A stretch of DNA of 30,612 nucleotides from Pseudomonadota bacterium (GTDB lineage: Bacteria; Pseudomonadota; Alphaproteobacteria; Paracaedibacterales; CAITNM01): NCBI GenBank assembly GCA_026400695.1, contig JAPLON010000098.1, positions 1 through 30,612 on the forward strand, given 5' to 3'. A program made the position numbers and the translations under genes. Positions 20,772 through 29,249 of this stretch are shown here, in pieces. The notes beneath the pieces are model-generated. The model had not been told where the DNA came from. It was given only the letters and a program-made list of their open reading frames with translations, and searched no databases. Numbering within the stretch: the stretch's first letter is position 1; every line of letters starts with the position of its first letter.

Positions 20772-21764
20772 ATGAACCATTTTCGTTTAAAACTAAGCTT
20801 GAAGATATTAATTCTAATATTTCAGGTGAACGCTATGGCAAACGCAAACTTTCCAGCACTTCCCTTAGAAACTCGTCAAAAACACAAAGAAGAAGTACAT
20901 ACTGAATTAACAAAAAGATGGCAAAAGGTATTACAAAAGAAAAATTACTTTGCACCATACAAAAAAAAATCTGACCAAGAAATATTGAAAGAATTCCAAG
21001 AACTGCAACTTTTTAGACAGCATTTATGGTATAGCAATCCTGGAAAATCACCTCATATTTGTCAGGAAGACTATATGGTTGCCCAATGTTTATTGGAAAA
21101 AAGTTATTATAGAACACTTAATAATATTGCTTTTGCTTATAATTGCACTGACTGTACCTATAATGCCAGCACTGTACTTATTGAAGGTTATCATTTTATC
21201 GCCTTGCAAGAACCCAGCGAAAAAATTTTAAATTTATTTTTTAAATTTCTGATCAATCATCAAGTAGGCATTTTAGTAAGGGTAAAACCAAATCATGAAT
21301 TTTCAAAAAAACATTCAGTAAGGTACTGGAAAGGAAGATTGACAAAAAATTCTAATATTACTTCCTTAAACGTTATGCCAGCAGAAGAAACTGTGGATCA
21401 ATCAGAACCTATTTGTGTATCGTATTGCTACACAGATCAATGGGAAGACAATAAAGGAGTTGATGTTAAAGAACTTTATCGTTTAGTACAAGAAGTTCGG
21501 CAAACTCACATAACTTCAAATAAAGAAGGGCCAATTGCATGCCATTGCGCTTCTGGCGTAGGTAGAACAGGCACTTTCATTGCAGCGTTTGTGTTAGCGG
21601 AAAAAATCGATCAGTCTCATGGAGAATATATCCCTAGCATTGAAGAAATAGCCATAAAACTTTCGATTCAAAGGCCAAATCTTATGGACACAGATGAACA
21701 ATATTTACTTTTGTACCGCTTTGTTGATTATTATTTAAGCACCAAACCAAAAATGGATGATTAA
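20772..21764 (+). CDS. Secreted classical protein tyrosine phosphatase
   Basis: A eukaryotic-type PTP with an export signal. Residues 1-26 (LKLSLKILILIFQVNAMANA) form a signal peptide ending in ANA. The domain shows classical PTP motifs: a substrate-loop region YNCTDCTYNASTVLIEGYHF (123-142, compare the YINASYI motif), HQVGILVRV, a WPD-loop variant WED (Asp226), the P-loop HCASGVGRTG (Cys259, Arg265) and the Q-loop QRPNLMDTDEQY (Gln300, Gln310). The residue set looks catalytically competent, although WPD is WED. It begins nine bases after tolA stops, so it is likely cotranscribed with the Tol genes. A start at 20835 with AGGTG upstream would remove the signal peptide; I prefer the first ATG. 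Host-directed action is inference. Confidence 0.87.
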   Translation: MNHFRLKLSLKILILIFQVNAMANANFPALPLETRQKHKEEVHTELTKRWQKVLQKKNYFAPYKKKSDQEILKEFQELQLFRQHLWYSNPGKSPHICQEDYMVAQCLLEKSYYRTLNNIAFAYNCTDCTYNASTVLIEGYHFIALQEPSEKILNLFFKFLINHQVGILVRVKPNHEFSKKHSVRYWKGRLTKNSNITSLNVMPAEETVDQSEPICVSYCYTDQWEDNKGVDVKELYRLVQEVRQTHITSNKEGPIACHCASGVGRTGTFIAAFVLAEKIDQSHGEYIPSIEEIAIKLSIQRPNLMDTDEQYLLLYRFVDYYLSTKPKMDD

Positions 21765-22073
21765 TAGCAATTTAGAGCGTTAATTAAAAACTATATTAAC
21801 AAACTATTAACTTAATTACGGTATTTATGAATATAAGAACAGTTCTTCAGATATTACTTCAAAGCATCATTCTAAATCCCTTAAGGATGCCAATGGCGAA
21901 GCTATGTCTGTTGCAAGGTTGGAGCCAAGGCGGGTGGCCCACCCTTTATTTGGGCGGGGGTGGGGGGCGGAACACCTACCACAAAAACCTTAAAAAATTA
22001 TTAAATTTAAAAAATAAAACTCATGCCAGTGCCTTCACCGTAGTATTATCGCCTTTAAGTTTTATTGCTGATC
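21765..22073. other. Intergenic region with a GC- and G-rich island
   Basis: Mostly AT-rich, but 21919-21975 is strikingly GC-rich. It contains TTGGAGCCAA, the hairpin GGGTG-GCC-CACCC (21932-21944), and G runs GGG, GGGGG and GGGGGG in succession. A frame of 84 codons (21827-22081) passes through it, but its product is low-complexity and lacks a ribosome site. The island looks like a small inserted palindromic element. Confidence 0.45.
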
Positions 22074-23219
22074 ATGACTAAGCGCATATTCATCATAGCT
22101 GGAGAAGCATCCGGAGATTTTTTAGGTGCGCAACTATTGCAATCACTTCAAAAAAACAACCATCAACTTGAAATTTATGGAATCGGCGGACAGCAAATGT
22201 CCTTAGCCGGATTACAAAGTATTTTCCCAATGAATGAACTTTCGGTAATGGGGTTTAGCGAAATTGTACCAAGCTTAATTAAAATTCTAAAACGCATTAA
22301 ACAAACGAAGAATACAATCAAGGAACTGAAGCCTGATCTACTCATTACTATTGATTCACCAGGATTCTGTTTTAAAATCGCTAAATTTGCTAAACAATTA
22401 GGTATTCCCGTAGTGCATTATGTAGCCCCATCCGTTTGGGCATGGCGCCCAGGGCGTGCTGAAAAACTTGCTAAAAAAATTAAAATTGACCACCTACTCT
22501 GCTTACTACCTTTTGAGCCCCACTACTTTACCATCCATGGTTTACCTGCAACATTTGTTGGGCACCCTATTACAGAAGTAACTTTGCCTGATGATAGTAA
22601 CTTTAGGAAAAATCTAAATATTGCCAAAGAATCTACACTAGTTTGCCTATTGCCAGGCAGCCGAAAAAATGAAGTAAAACAACATTTGGAAGTATTTCTA
22701 AATGCCGTGGCCAAGCTACCTTTGAACAGGCGCATTGAGGTAGTAATTCCAACCCTGCCGCACCTGGTTCCTTATATAGAGCCATTGCTAAAAAATACCG
22801 CGATTCCTGTAAAATTAGTAACTTCTATTGAAGAAAAATGGCAAGCATTTATGCAAAGTAGTGTAGCGTTGGCTGCTAGCGGCACAGTTAGCTTAGAACT
22901 AGCTTACGTAGGCGTTCCCCAGGTAATTGCCTACAAAGTTTCCAAAATTACCTATTGGTTAGCAAAATGTCTAGTCAAAGTTAAGTACGCAAGTTTGATA
23001 AACATTTTAAACCAACAAATGATTGTACCTGAATGTCTGCAAAACAATTGCTCTGCAGAACATTTAGCACTTCAGCTTGAGAATATTTTAAGCAATAGTA
23101 GCAGCCAAAAGCAGCAACGCAAAGGATTTGTCTCAGCTATCAACATGCTAAAAGCAGGAAATAATTCTAGCGATATTGCGGCAGGCGTAGTAAACGCCTT
23201 ACTTTCTTGCAAAACTTAA
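22074..23219 (+). CDS. lpxB: Lipid-A-disaccharide synthase
   Basis: A GT19 glycosyltransferase at the inner membrane that joins lipid X and UDP-diacylglucosamine in lipid A synthesis. It has FIIAGEASGDFLGAQLLQSL, GIGGQQM, the central IDSPGFCFKIAKFAK, VHYVAPSVWAWRPGRAEKLA, LLCLLPFEPHYF, FVGHPI, CLLPGSRKNEVKQHL and AALAASGTVSLELAYVGVPQVIAYK-type motifs. Complete at about 381 residues. I use the ATG at 22074; the frame also offers a TTG at 22065. The gene stands apart from lpxA and lpxD. Its stop TAA shares the sequence TTAA with the stop of convergent secA. Its presence shows the organism makes lipid A. Confidence 0.97.
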   Translation: MTKRIFIIAGEASGDFLGAQLLQSLQKNNHQLEIYGIGGQQMSLAGLQSIFPMNELSVMGFSEIVPSLIKILKRIKQTKNTIKELKPDLLITIDSPGFCFKIAKFAKQLGIPVVHYVAPSVWAWRPGRAEKLAKKIKIDHLLCLLPFEPHYFTIHGLPATFVGHPITEVTLPDDSNFRKNLNIAKESTLVCLLPGSRKNEVKQHLEVFLNAVAKLPLNRRIEVVIPTLPHLVPYIEPLLKNTAIPVKLVTSIEEKWQAFMQSSVALAASGTVSLELAYVGVPQVIAYKVSKITYWLAKCLVKVKYASLINILNQQMIVPECLQNNCSAEHLALQLENILSNSSSQKQQRKGFVSAINMLKAGNNSSDIAAGVVNALLSCKT

Positions 23220-25936
23220 TTTATTGCCCCATGGCAATGTTTAAATTTCTTACCAGAACCACATGGACAAACCGAATTTCTTGAGACTCGTTGCACCGGA
23301 TCAGCACCTCTGCTTGCCAAATCGCCCACTAGTGAACCAACGAAACTGGTTGATGGCGTTGGCTTATTGGTAGCCTCTGCTTCTTCATCGGGGTAATTGA
23401 TTTGCATCTTAGAAAAATCAATATTTCCAAGCATTTCTTCCAAAGCAATGTCAACCGGTTTTGAGGTTTGGAAGTGGTGTAAGGCTCCTATATATTCAAC
23501 TTTTAGACGATTCATCATTAAACCAAACTGGTTGAACGCTTCTCGTTTATATTCGTTTAACGGGTTACCTTGAGCATAAGCACGTAAATTAATACCTTGG
23601 CGAATATGATCTAATGCTAATAAGTGATCTTTCCAATGTTGATCAAGAAGGCGTAATAGAACACTTTTCTCTGCATGACGCATAGCTATTTCGCCTAGGT
23701 TTTGTTCTAGTGAAATGGCTCTTGCAACTGCCAAATCTGTAATCTCTTTGGTCAATGCTCCTGCTGTTATGTTTGGAGTGGCTTTAAGTTTTTCAATATC
23801 AAGCACAAAGTCAAATACACTCTCACACTCACCTTTTAATGCTTCAAAGTCCCAATTATTGGCAATTGTATCGGAAGGCAAATGCCCTTGAACCAATGTT
23901 TCAGCAACATCATTGCGAATTTCTTCGACCATTTCTTTGATGCTGTCTTTTTCCATTAATTCTCTGCGTTGCCCGTAAACTATTTTACGCTGATCATTCA
24001 TAACGTCGTCATAACGAAGCAAATGCTTACGCACATCAAAATTTCTAGCTTCAACGCGTTGCTGTGCTTTTTCTAAAGATTTACTTATATATTTGTGTGA
24101 AATTGCTTCGTCTTCTTGAGCTCCCATTTTACGCAAATAATCACGCAGTTTATCGGTAGCAGCAAAAATTCGCATTAAATCATCATCTAATGAAATGAAA
24201 AATTTAGAAGCACCTGGATCACCCTGGCGACCACCACGCCCTCTTAACTGGTTATCAATACGTCGACTTTCATGTCGTTCCGTACCAATAATGTAAAGCC
24301 CACCGGCAGCTTTTACTTTAGCTTCATCCTCTGTTACTTCATCTTTAATTTTTTGAATTGCTTCATCTCTTTTCGGGCCATCTTCAAGGTCAGCAAGCTC
24401 AATTTTTATGCGCATATCTAAGTTGCCACCTAGCTTAATATCCGTACCTCTTCCAGCCATATTGGTAGCAACTGTTACGGCACCACTTTGCCCAGCCTCA
24501 GCAATAATGCTAGCTTCGCGTTCATGGTGACGAGCGTTAAGTACTTGGTGCTTAACACCATCAACAGTCAACAAAGTCGAAAGCAATTCAGATTTTTCAA
24601 TGCTTGTCGTACCAATTAGCACTGGCTGCCCTCGTCCTTGGCAATCCCTAACCAACTTAATCACAGCCTTATATTTTTCTGGAGCAGTTAGGTAAATTTC
24701 ATCGTCATAATCAATTCTGGTAACTATGCGGTTTGTTGGCACTTCAACCACGCCTAAATTGTAAATTTCCTCAAATTCAGGCGCTTCTGTCATAGCTGTA
24801 CCTGCCATTCCCGATAGCTTTGGATAAAGCCTAAAGAAATTTTGGTATGTAATTGTTGCTAAAGTTTGGTTTTCATTGGCAATTTCTACGCCTTCTTTAG
24901 CTTCAATAGCTTGGTGTAAACCATCAGAATAACGCCTTCCTTCCATCATACGCCCTGTGAATTCATCAATAATTGTGACTTCACCATCTCTTACAATGTA
25001 TTCAACATCACGTGTATAAAGCTTATGCGCCTTTAACGCCGCTTGAATATGGTGCACTACCGATATATTTTGCACATCATATAATCCACTGCCTTTGATC
25101 ATACCATTCTCACGTAAAGCAATTTCAAGCTTTTCAATACCTTCATCGGTAAGGATTACGCTATGTTGCTTTTCGTCTTTTTCAAAGTCGCCATCTTGCA
25201 ACAATGGCATTATCCCATCTATTTTTGTATAAAGTTCAGATGAGTCTTCCGCCGAACCTGAAATAATTAATGGTGTACGCGCTTCATCAATCAAAATACT
25301 GTCAACTTCGTCAACAATTGCGTAGTTAAAATCTCGCATAACCATGTCAGATTTACGGAATTTCATATTGTCGCGCAAATAATCAAAACCAAATTCGTGA
25401 TTCGTTCCATAGGTAATATCAGCCGCATAAGCTTCGCGACGTTGAGAATCATTTAGTTCATGATAAATACAATCAGCACTTAGACCAAGAAACTTATAGA
25501 TTGCCCCCATCCACTCTACGTCACGTTTTACTAAGTAATCGTTGATCGTAACTAGATGTGCACCTTTCCCTGAAAGAGCATTCAAATATATTGGCAATGT
25601 CGCAACTAAGGTTTTACCCTCACCCGTTTTCATTTCAGCGAGCATACCTTTGTGCAAAACCATGCCACCAATTAGCTGAACATCGAACGGACGCAACCCC
25701 AAAGTTCTCTTTGATGCCTCACGCACACTGGCAAACGCTTCTGGCAAAAGTTTATCAAGCGTCTCACCATTTGCAATGCGTTCTTTAAAACGTTGAGTAT
25801 TTTCACGAAGCTGATCATCACTTAAAGTTTTATAATGGCTCTCAAGATCATTAATTTTTGCAACTTCTTTATAAAACTGCTTTACCAAACGATCATTAGC
25901 GGATCCAAACATACTGCGCATTAAGTTAGATAACAT
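23216..25936 (-). CDS. secA: Preprotein translocase ATPase SecA
   Basis: The motor of the Sec translocon, pushing unfolded preproteins through SecYEG by ATP hydrolysis. The 906-residue protein has LGLRPFDVQLIGGMVLHKG and Walker A MKTGEGKT (102-109), YAIVDEVDSILIDEARTPLIISG (Walker B and linker), the preprotein cross-linking domain, VATNMAGRGTDIKLGGN, RRIDNQLRGRGGRQGDPG (arginine fingers) and the helical scaffold. It ends with the zinc-binding SEC-C tail CPCGSGKKFKHCHG, which contacts SecB. AAGG precedes the ATG, and TGT-TATAAT on the minus strand at 25963-25958 is a good extended -10 promoter. It converges with lpxB, sharing the TTAA stop. Confidence 0.98.
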   Translation of the reverse strand: MLSNLMRSMFGSANDRLVKQFYKEVAKINDLESHYKTLSDDQLRENTQRFKERIANGETLDKLLPEAFASVREASKRTLGLRPFDVQLIGGMVLHKGMLAEMKTGEGKTLVATLPIYLNALSGKGAHLVTINDYLVKRDVEWMGAIYKFLGLSADCIYHELNDSQRREAYAADITYGTNHEFGFDYLRDNMKFRKSDMVMRDFNYAIVDEVDSILIDEARTPLIISGSAEDSSELYTKIDGIMPLLQDGDFEKDEKQHSVILTDEGIEKLEIALRENGMIKGSGLYDVQNISVVHHIQAALKAHKLYTRDVEYIVRDGEVTIIDEFTGRMMEGRRYSDGLHQAIEAKEGVEIANENQTLATITYQNFFRLYPKLSGMAGTAMTEAPEFEEIYNLGVVEVPTNRIVTRIDYDDEIYLTAPEKYKAVIKLVRDCQGRGQPVLIGTTSIEKSELLSTLLTVDGVKHQVLNARHHEREASIIAEAGQSGAVTVATNMAGRGTDIKLGGNLDMRIKIELADLEDGPKRDEAIQKIKDEVTEDEAKVKAAGGLYIIGTERHESRRIDNQLRGRGGRQGDPGASKFFISLDDDLMRIFAATDKLRDYLRKMGAQEDEAISHKYISKSLEKAQQRVEARNFDVRKHLLRYDDVMNDQRKIVYGQRRELMEKDSIKEMVEEIRNDVAETLVQGHLPSDTIANNWDFEALKGECESVFDFVLDIEKLKATPNITAGALTKEITDLAVARAISLEQNLGEIAMRHAEKSVLLRLLDQHWKDHLLALDHIRQGINLRAYAQGNPLNEYKREAFNQFGLMMNRLKVEYIGALHHFQTSKPVDIALEEMLGNIDFSKMQINYPDEEAEATNKPTPSTSFVGSLVGDLASRGADPVQRVSRNSVCPCGSGKKFKHCHGAIN

Positions 25937-25957
25937 ACAAACCTTAGATGTGTTTAA

Positions 25958-25966
25958 ATTATAACA
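25958..25966 (-). promoter_or_regulatory. Candidate extended -10 promoter of secA
   Basis: TGT-TATAAT on the minus strand, a perfect extended -10 about 20 bases upstream of the secA ATG. No good -35 accompanies it, as is usual for extended -10 promoters. Confidence 0.5.
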
Positions 25967-26021
25967 ATTTTTACCAGTATACCGATGTTGTAGAAAAATG
26001 GCTACTCATTGGATTCTGTTA

Positions 26022-26030
26022 TGGTATAGT
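26022..26030 (+). promoter_or_regulatory. Candidate extended -10 promoter of the parvulin gene
   Basis: TGG-TATAGT about 39 bases upstream of the ATG at 26069, with no properly spaced -35. The site diverges from the secA promoter in a 132-base gap. Confidence 0.4.
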
Positions 26031-26068
26031 ATGAGCACAAATAGTTATTTAAACGTTAAAGGGATTTC

Positions 26069-27892
26069 ATGAAAAGTACCGTTATAAAGCTAAGCTTGTC
26101 TTTGCTGCTACTACTATCTACAGCTTGCGAAAAAAAAGAAGAAAAGGCTGCTGAAACAAAAAAAGCAGAAACCGAAACGAAAGTTTCAGAGCCTGCTGCT
26201 GAATCTACTCCTGCAGTGCCACAGGGCGAACAAGCAAAAGTTGTTGCTGAATTTCCAAATGGTAAAAAAATTAATATGGGTCAAGTTTATGATCAATTAA
26301 ATCTTCTACCACCTGAGATTAAAGATCGTCCATTTTCAAAGTTGTATGCAGCTTTACTGCGTCGCTTGATTGATACTCAAATTTTAAACAAATCTGCAGC
26401 TGATTTAGGACTTGATAAATCTGCAGAAGTAATCAGCCTAATGGACAAAAATTCAGAAACCATGCTTCAAAAAATATTTGTAGAAGCTGAAGTTATGAAG
26501 CTACTTACCGAAGAAGAACTAAAAAAGAACTTCGAAGAACTAAAAACTAAGCTTCCAAAAGATGAAAAAGAAGTTCAACTAAAACACATTTTGGTAAAAA
26601 CCAAGGCTGAAGCTGAAGCAATTATTCGTGAACTTGAAAAAGATACAGCTAAATTTGAAGAAGTTGCAAAACAAAAATCTATAGATCCTCAAACTAATAA
26701 AAATGGTGGAAATCTTGGTCATGTTAGACGCGCTGACCTTCCTGAAGCTTTTGCTAAAGTAGTATTTGAAGCAAAGTCTGGCAGCCTATTGGCAGAAGCT
26801 ATTGATATGGGGCCAAATGGCTTTAGCGTTGTTTACGTTGGCGAACAACGAGCTGTTGAGGTGCCAGAATTCAAACAAGTTAAGGGTGAGCTCATTAAAG
26901 CTCTAACACCTAAGTATGCAGTTCAAGTTATTGATAAGATTAAAAAAGAGTCCGGAGTTATTGTAACTGGTTTAGATGGTAAGCCTATAATTGAAAAAAC
27001 CCCTGAAGAGCTAAAAGAAGCTGCTGAAAAGGGAGAAAAGAAACCTGAAGTTAATGTTAGCACCCTTGACCCCAATTTGGTCATTGCTAAGTTCAAAGAC
27101 GGACGTACTGTTATTTTGAAAGAAGTTATAGAAGCTGTAAAAACTTTGCCTCCGCAGTTGCAAGGTGCTCCTTTTGGAGAAATTTTTGAACCTCTTGCAT
27201 TGCGTATTGTAGACATGAAATTAATTCTAGACGCAGCAAAAGCAACAGGACTAGAAAAAGATCCTACCACTGTTAAAAAGCTTGAAGATGTTCGTTCTGC
27301 GACATTGCATAAAGCCTTTTTAGACAAAAAAGTAGGTGAACTAGTTAGCGATGCAATGCTTAAAACAAAATACCAAGAACTGTTAAAGCTACTTCCAAAG
27401 AATCAAATGGAAGTACGCCTTCGTCACATTATGGTTAAAACCAAAGAAGAAGCGGAAGCACTCATTAAAGAAATCAAGTCTGGTAAGTCATTTGATGATT
27501 TAGTTAAATCAAAATCTCTAGATGACAAAACTAAAGATAAAAAAGGCGAAATTGGTTATGTACGTCGCGATGAAATTCCAACTGAATTTGGCGATATCGT
27601 ATTTAACGCCGCTAAAGCAACTTTAGTTAAAGACCCTGTAAGCCTTGGAAAACTTGGATGGAGCGTAGTTCGTGTTGAAGACAAGCGCGCAATTGAACCA
27701 CCAAAATTCGAAGAAGTTAAGGGCGAATTGCAAAAGATTGTTGAATCTGAAAAGGTTGTAGAAGTTCTAGATAAGTTACGTGAAGAATCAGGCGTTAAAG
27801 CATTTGATATGAATGGCGCTCCACTTAGCTTGAAAGAAGAAACACCAAATCAAAATAAACCTGCAAAACAAGCCGCAGCTCCTGCTGCTTAA
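26069..27892 (+). CDS. Lipoprotein with two tandem parvulin (PpiC/PrsA-like) units
   Basis: A periplasmic peptidyl-prolyl isomerase or chaperone anchored as a lipoprotein (signal ending LSTAC, Cys20), followed by a Lys/Glu/Ala-rich linker. The body is an internal duplication. Unit 1 covers about 58-304 and unit 2 about 338-585. Each has an entry segment (VVAEFPNGKKI versus VIAKFKDGRTV), a SurA-like helical segment (LPPEIKDRPFSKLYAALLRRLID versus LPPQLQGAPFGEIFEPLALRIVD), a rotamase core (VQLKHILVKTKAEAEAII versus VRLRHIMVKTKEEAEALI, and GGNLGHVRRADLPEAF versus KGEIGYVRRDEIPTEF) and an end (ESGVIVTGLDGKPI versus ESGVKAFDMNGAPL). Single-unit relatives in Rickettsiales are about half this size. 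Likely helps fold outer-membrane proteins. Terminator at 27907-27944. Confidence 0.9.
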   Translation: MKSTVIKLSLSLLLLLSTACEKKEEKAAETKKAETETKVSEPAAESTPAVPQGEQAKVVAEFPNGKKINMGQVYDQLNLLPPEIKDRPFSKLYAALLRRLIDTQILNKSAADLGLDKSAEVISLMDKNSETMLQKIFVEAEVMKLLTEEELKKNFEELKTKLPKDEKEVQLKHILVKTKAEAEAIIRELEKDTAKFEEVAKQKSIDPQTNKNGGNLGHVRRADLPEAFAKVVFEAKSGSLLAEAIDMGPNGFSVVYVGEQRAVEVPEFKQVKGELIKALTPKYAVQVIDKIKKESGVIVTGLDGKPIIEKTPEELKEAAEKGEKKPEVNVSTLDPNLVIAKFKDGRTVILKEVIEAVKTLPPQLQGAPFGEIFEPLALRIVDMKLILDAAKATGLEKDPTTVKKLEDVRSATLHKAFLDKKVGELVSDAMLKTKYQELLKLLPKNQMEVRLRHIMVKTKEEAEALIKEIKSGKSFDDLVKSKSLDDKTKDKKGEIGYVRRDEIPTEFGDIVFNAAKATLVKDPVSLGKLGWSVVRVEDKRAIEPPKFEEVKGELQKIVESEKVVEVLDKLREESGVKAFDMNGAPLSLKEETPNQNKPAKQAAAPAA

Positions 27893-28554
27893 ATAGCACA
27901 AAATTTAAAAAAGGCGCCGGGACGATTCTCGAGCGCCTTTTTTTCATATCTTGTAACTGGAATTTCTTCCTCACTTGGTCTTGGCAAATCAGGTGTGTGA
28001 ACTATTTTAAAGTTCTTTAAAAAAATAGGCTGTTCAATAATTGCGATAATCCATTCCAAATACCCAGGATGATCTGTTGCAATAATCAGCTCCCCTGCTG
28101 TTTGCATTTTTTGGTGTATCAATAATAAATTTTCCATGCTCACAACCCTCCGGCGATTATGACGTTTTTTTGGCCATGGATCAGGGAATAAGATAAACAT
28201 CTTCTTAATTAACTGATCAGGCATCAACTTCAGCAAAATAGTCGCATCATCATCAAAAATCTTGATATTGGTAATATTATCTTTAGCTATTTTTGTAAGT
28301 AAACTGGAAACACCGTTAATAAAAGGTTCACAACCAATACATGTATAATCAGTGTTATTCAAGGCTTGGTGCGCCAGATTTTCCCCACCACCAAAGCCAA
28401 TTTCAAAGATAATGTTCTCTGGGTAGCTAGCTGGCAGATTCTGTAAATCAATCTTTACGTCATTAAACAATTTTTCCCATAAATTTTTTTGGGAATCACG
28501 CAATGGCCTGGATTGTCTACGACCATAAATTGTACGATTTTTTCTATTTTCCAT
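27889..28554 (-). CDS. trmB: tRNA (guanine-N7-)-methyltransferase
   Basis: Makes m7G46 in the variable loop of tRNAs from SAM. The 221-residue protein has IIFEIGFGGGENLAHQA (SAM motif I), CIGCEPFINGVSSLL, KIFDDDATILLKLMPDQLI, the catalytic FILFPDPWPKKRHNRRRVV, and AGELIIATDHPGYLEWI. ENRPGAFFKF near the end is family-like (compare TKFERRG plus tail). Its last codons coincide with a terminator serving the convergent parvulin gene. The stop shares TTAA with the stop of that gene. Start at 28554 is the only ATG that keeps the N-terminal RTIYGRRQSRPLRDSQ, the tRNA-binding part. Confidence 0.96.
   Translation of the reverse strand: MENRKNRTIYGRRQSRPLRDSQKNLWEKLFNDVKIDLQNLPASYPENIIFEIGFGGGENLAHQALNNTDYTCIGCEPFINGVSSLLTKIAKDNITNIKIFDDDATILLKLMPDQLIKKMFILFPDPWPKKRHNRRRVVSMENLLLIHQKMQTAGELIIATDHPGYLEWIIAIIEQPIFLKNFKIVHTPDLPRPSEEEIPVTRYEKKALENRPGAFFKFCAI
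27907..27944. terminator. Strong bidirectional terminator inside the 3' coding end of trmB
   Basis: GGCGC-CGGGA (27913-27922) pairs with TCTCG-A-GCGCC (27927-27937) around a CGAT loop, with six As before and seven Ts after. It terminates the plus-strand parvulin gene and lies within the trmB codons for KKALENRPGAFF on the other strand. Confidence 0.85.
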
Positions 28555-28634
28555 ATGCCAACAAACTTAATTTAAGAACAGATTATTCCATAATTTATTG
28601 AAAAAAAGCAAACACTGAAATTGTATTTGCAGAC

Positions 28635-29249
28635 CTACCAAATGCCACAAGTGTTTGCACATGACTGCATAACGCTAATTACTTCAGGCACGGTTACACT
28701 AACCATTTCGGCTTTTAAAGAAGTCATTTTATAGCCTGTTAAACCACAAGGTACAATGCCATGGTAATGCTCTAGGTCTGAATTAACATTCAATGATAAC
28801 CCATGCCAGGTTACACCTTTAGTTACCCTTACGCCTATAGAGGCAATTTTTCGCTCAGTAACATCATCTAACCAAATCCCAATTCGACCAGGCTTGCACT
28901 TACCTTGTATATTGAATTTTTTTAAAGTTTGAATAGCCCATGTCTCAAGTCCCTGCACAAATGCACGCACATCATTATTGCGTTTCTTTAAATCTACCAT
29001 CACATAAACAATTAGTTGACCAGGTCCGTGGTACGTATACTGCCCACCACGAGTTGATCTATAAACCGGAAATGTTTCATTAAGCAAATCAGCAGATTTA
29101 GCGCTTGTGCCAGCTGTGTAAATTGGGGGGTGCTCTAAAAACCAAACTACTTCTTCGTTGCCATTTTGAACTTCTTCAACTATTTTAAGCATGGTTTTGA
29201 TGGCTTGATCATATTCTACCAAGCCATCAGCCACCAAAAATTTAGGCAT
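28635..29249 (-). CDS. lipB: Octanoyl-ACP:protein N-octanoyltransferase
   Basis: Transfers octanoate from acyl carrier protein to lipoyl domains, the first step of de novo lipoate attachment. Motifs: VWFLEHPPIYTAGTSA, RGGQYTYHGPGQLIVYVMVD (substrate tunnel), the catalytic Lys in RKIASIGVRV, WHGLSLNV, and the catalytic Cys in IVPCGLTGYKMTS. At 204 residues it is of normal length. The ATG at 29249 overlaps the end of glnA by eight bases, so the two are probably cotranscribed; a TTG at 29264 is an alternative. No partner lipA is in the window. Confidence 0.96.
   Translation of the reverse strand: MPKFLVADGLVEYDQAIKTMLKIVEEVQNGNEEVVWFLEHPPIYTAGTSAKSADLLNETFPVYRSTRGGQYTYHGPGQLIVYVMVDLKKRNNDVRAFVQGLETWAIQTLKKFNIQGKCKPGRIGIWLDDVTERKIASIGVRVTKGVTWHGLSLNVNSDLEHYHGIVPCGLTGYKMTSLKAEMVSVTVPEVISVMQSCANTCGIW

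Noticed and set aside
21827..22081. 84-codon plus-strand frame upstream of lpxB
   Set aside because: It runs through the G-rich island, gives low-complexity GGGGG, lacks a ribosome binding site and overlaps the lpxB start region.
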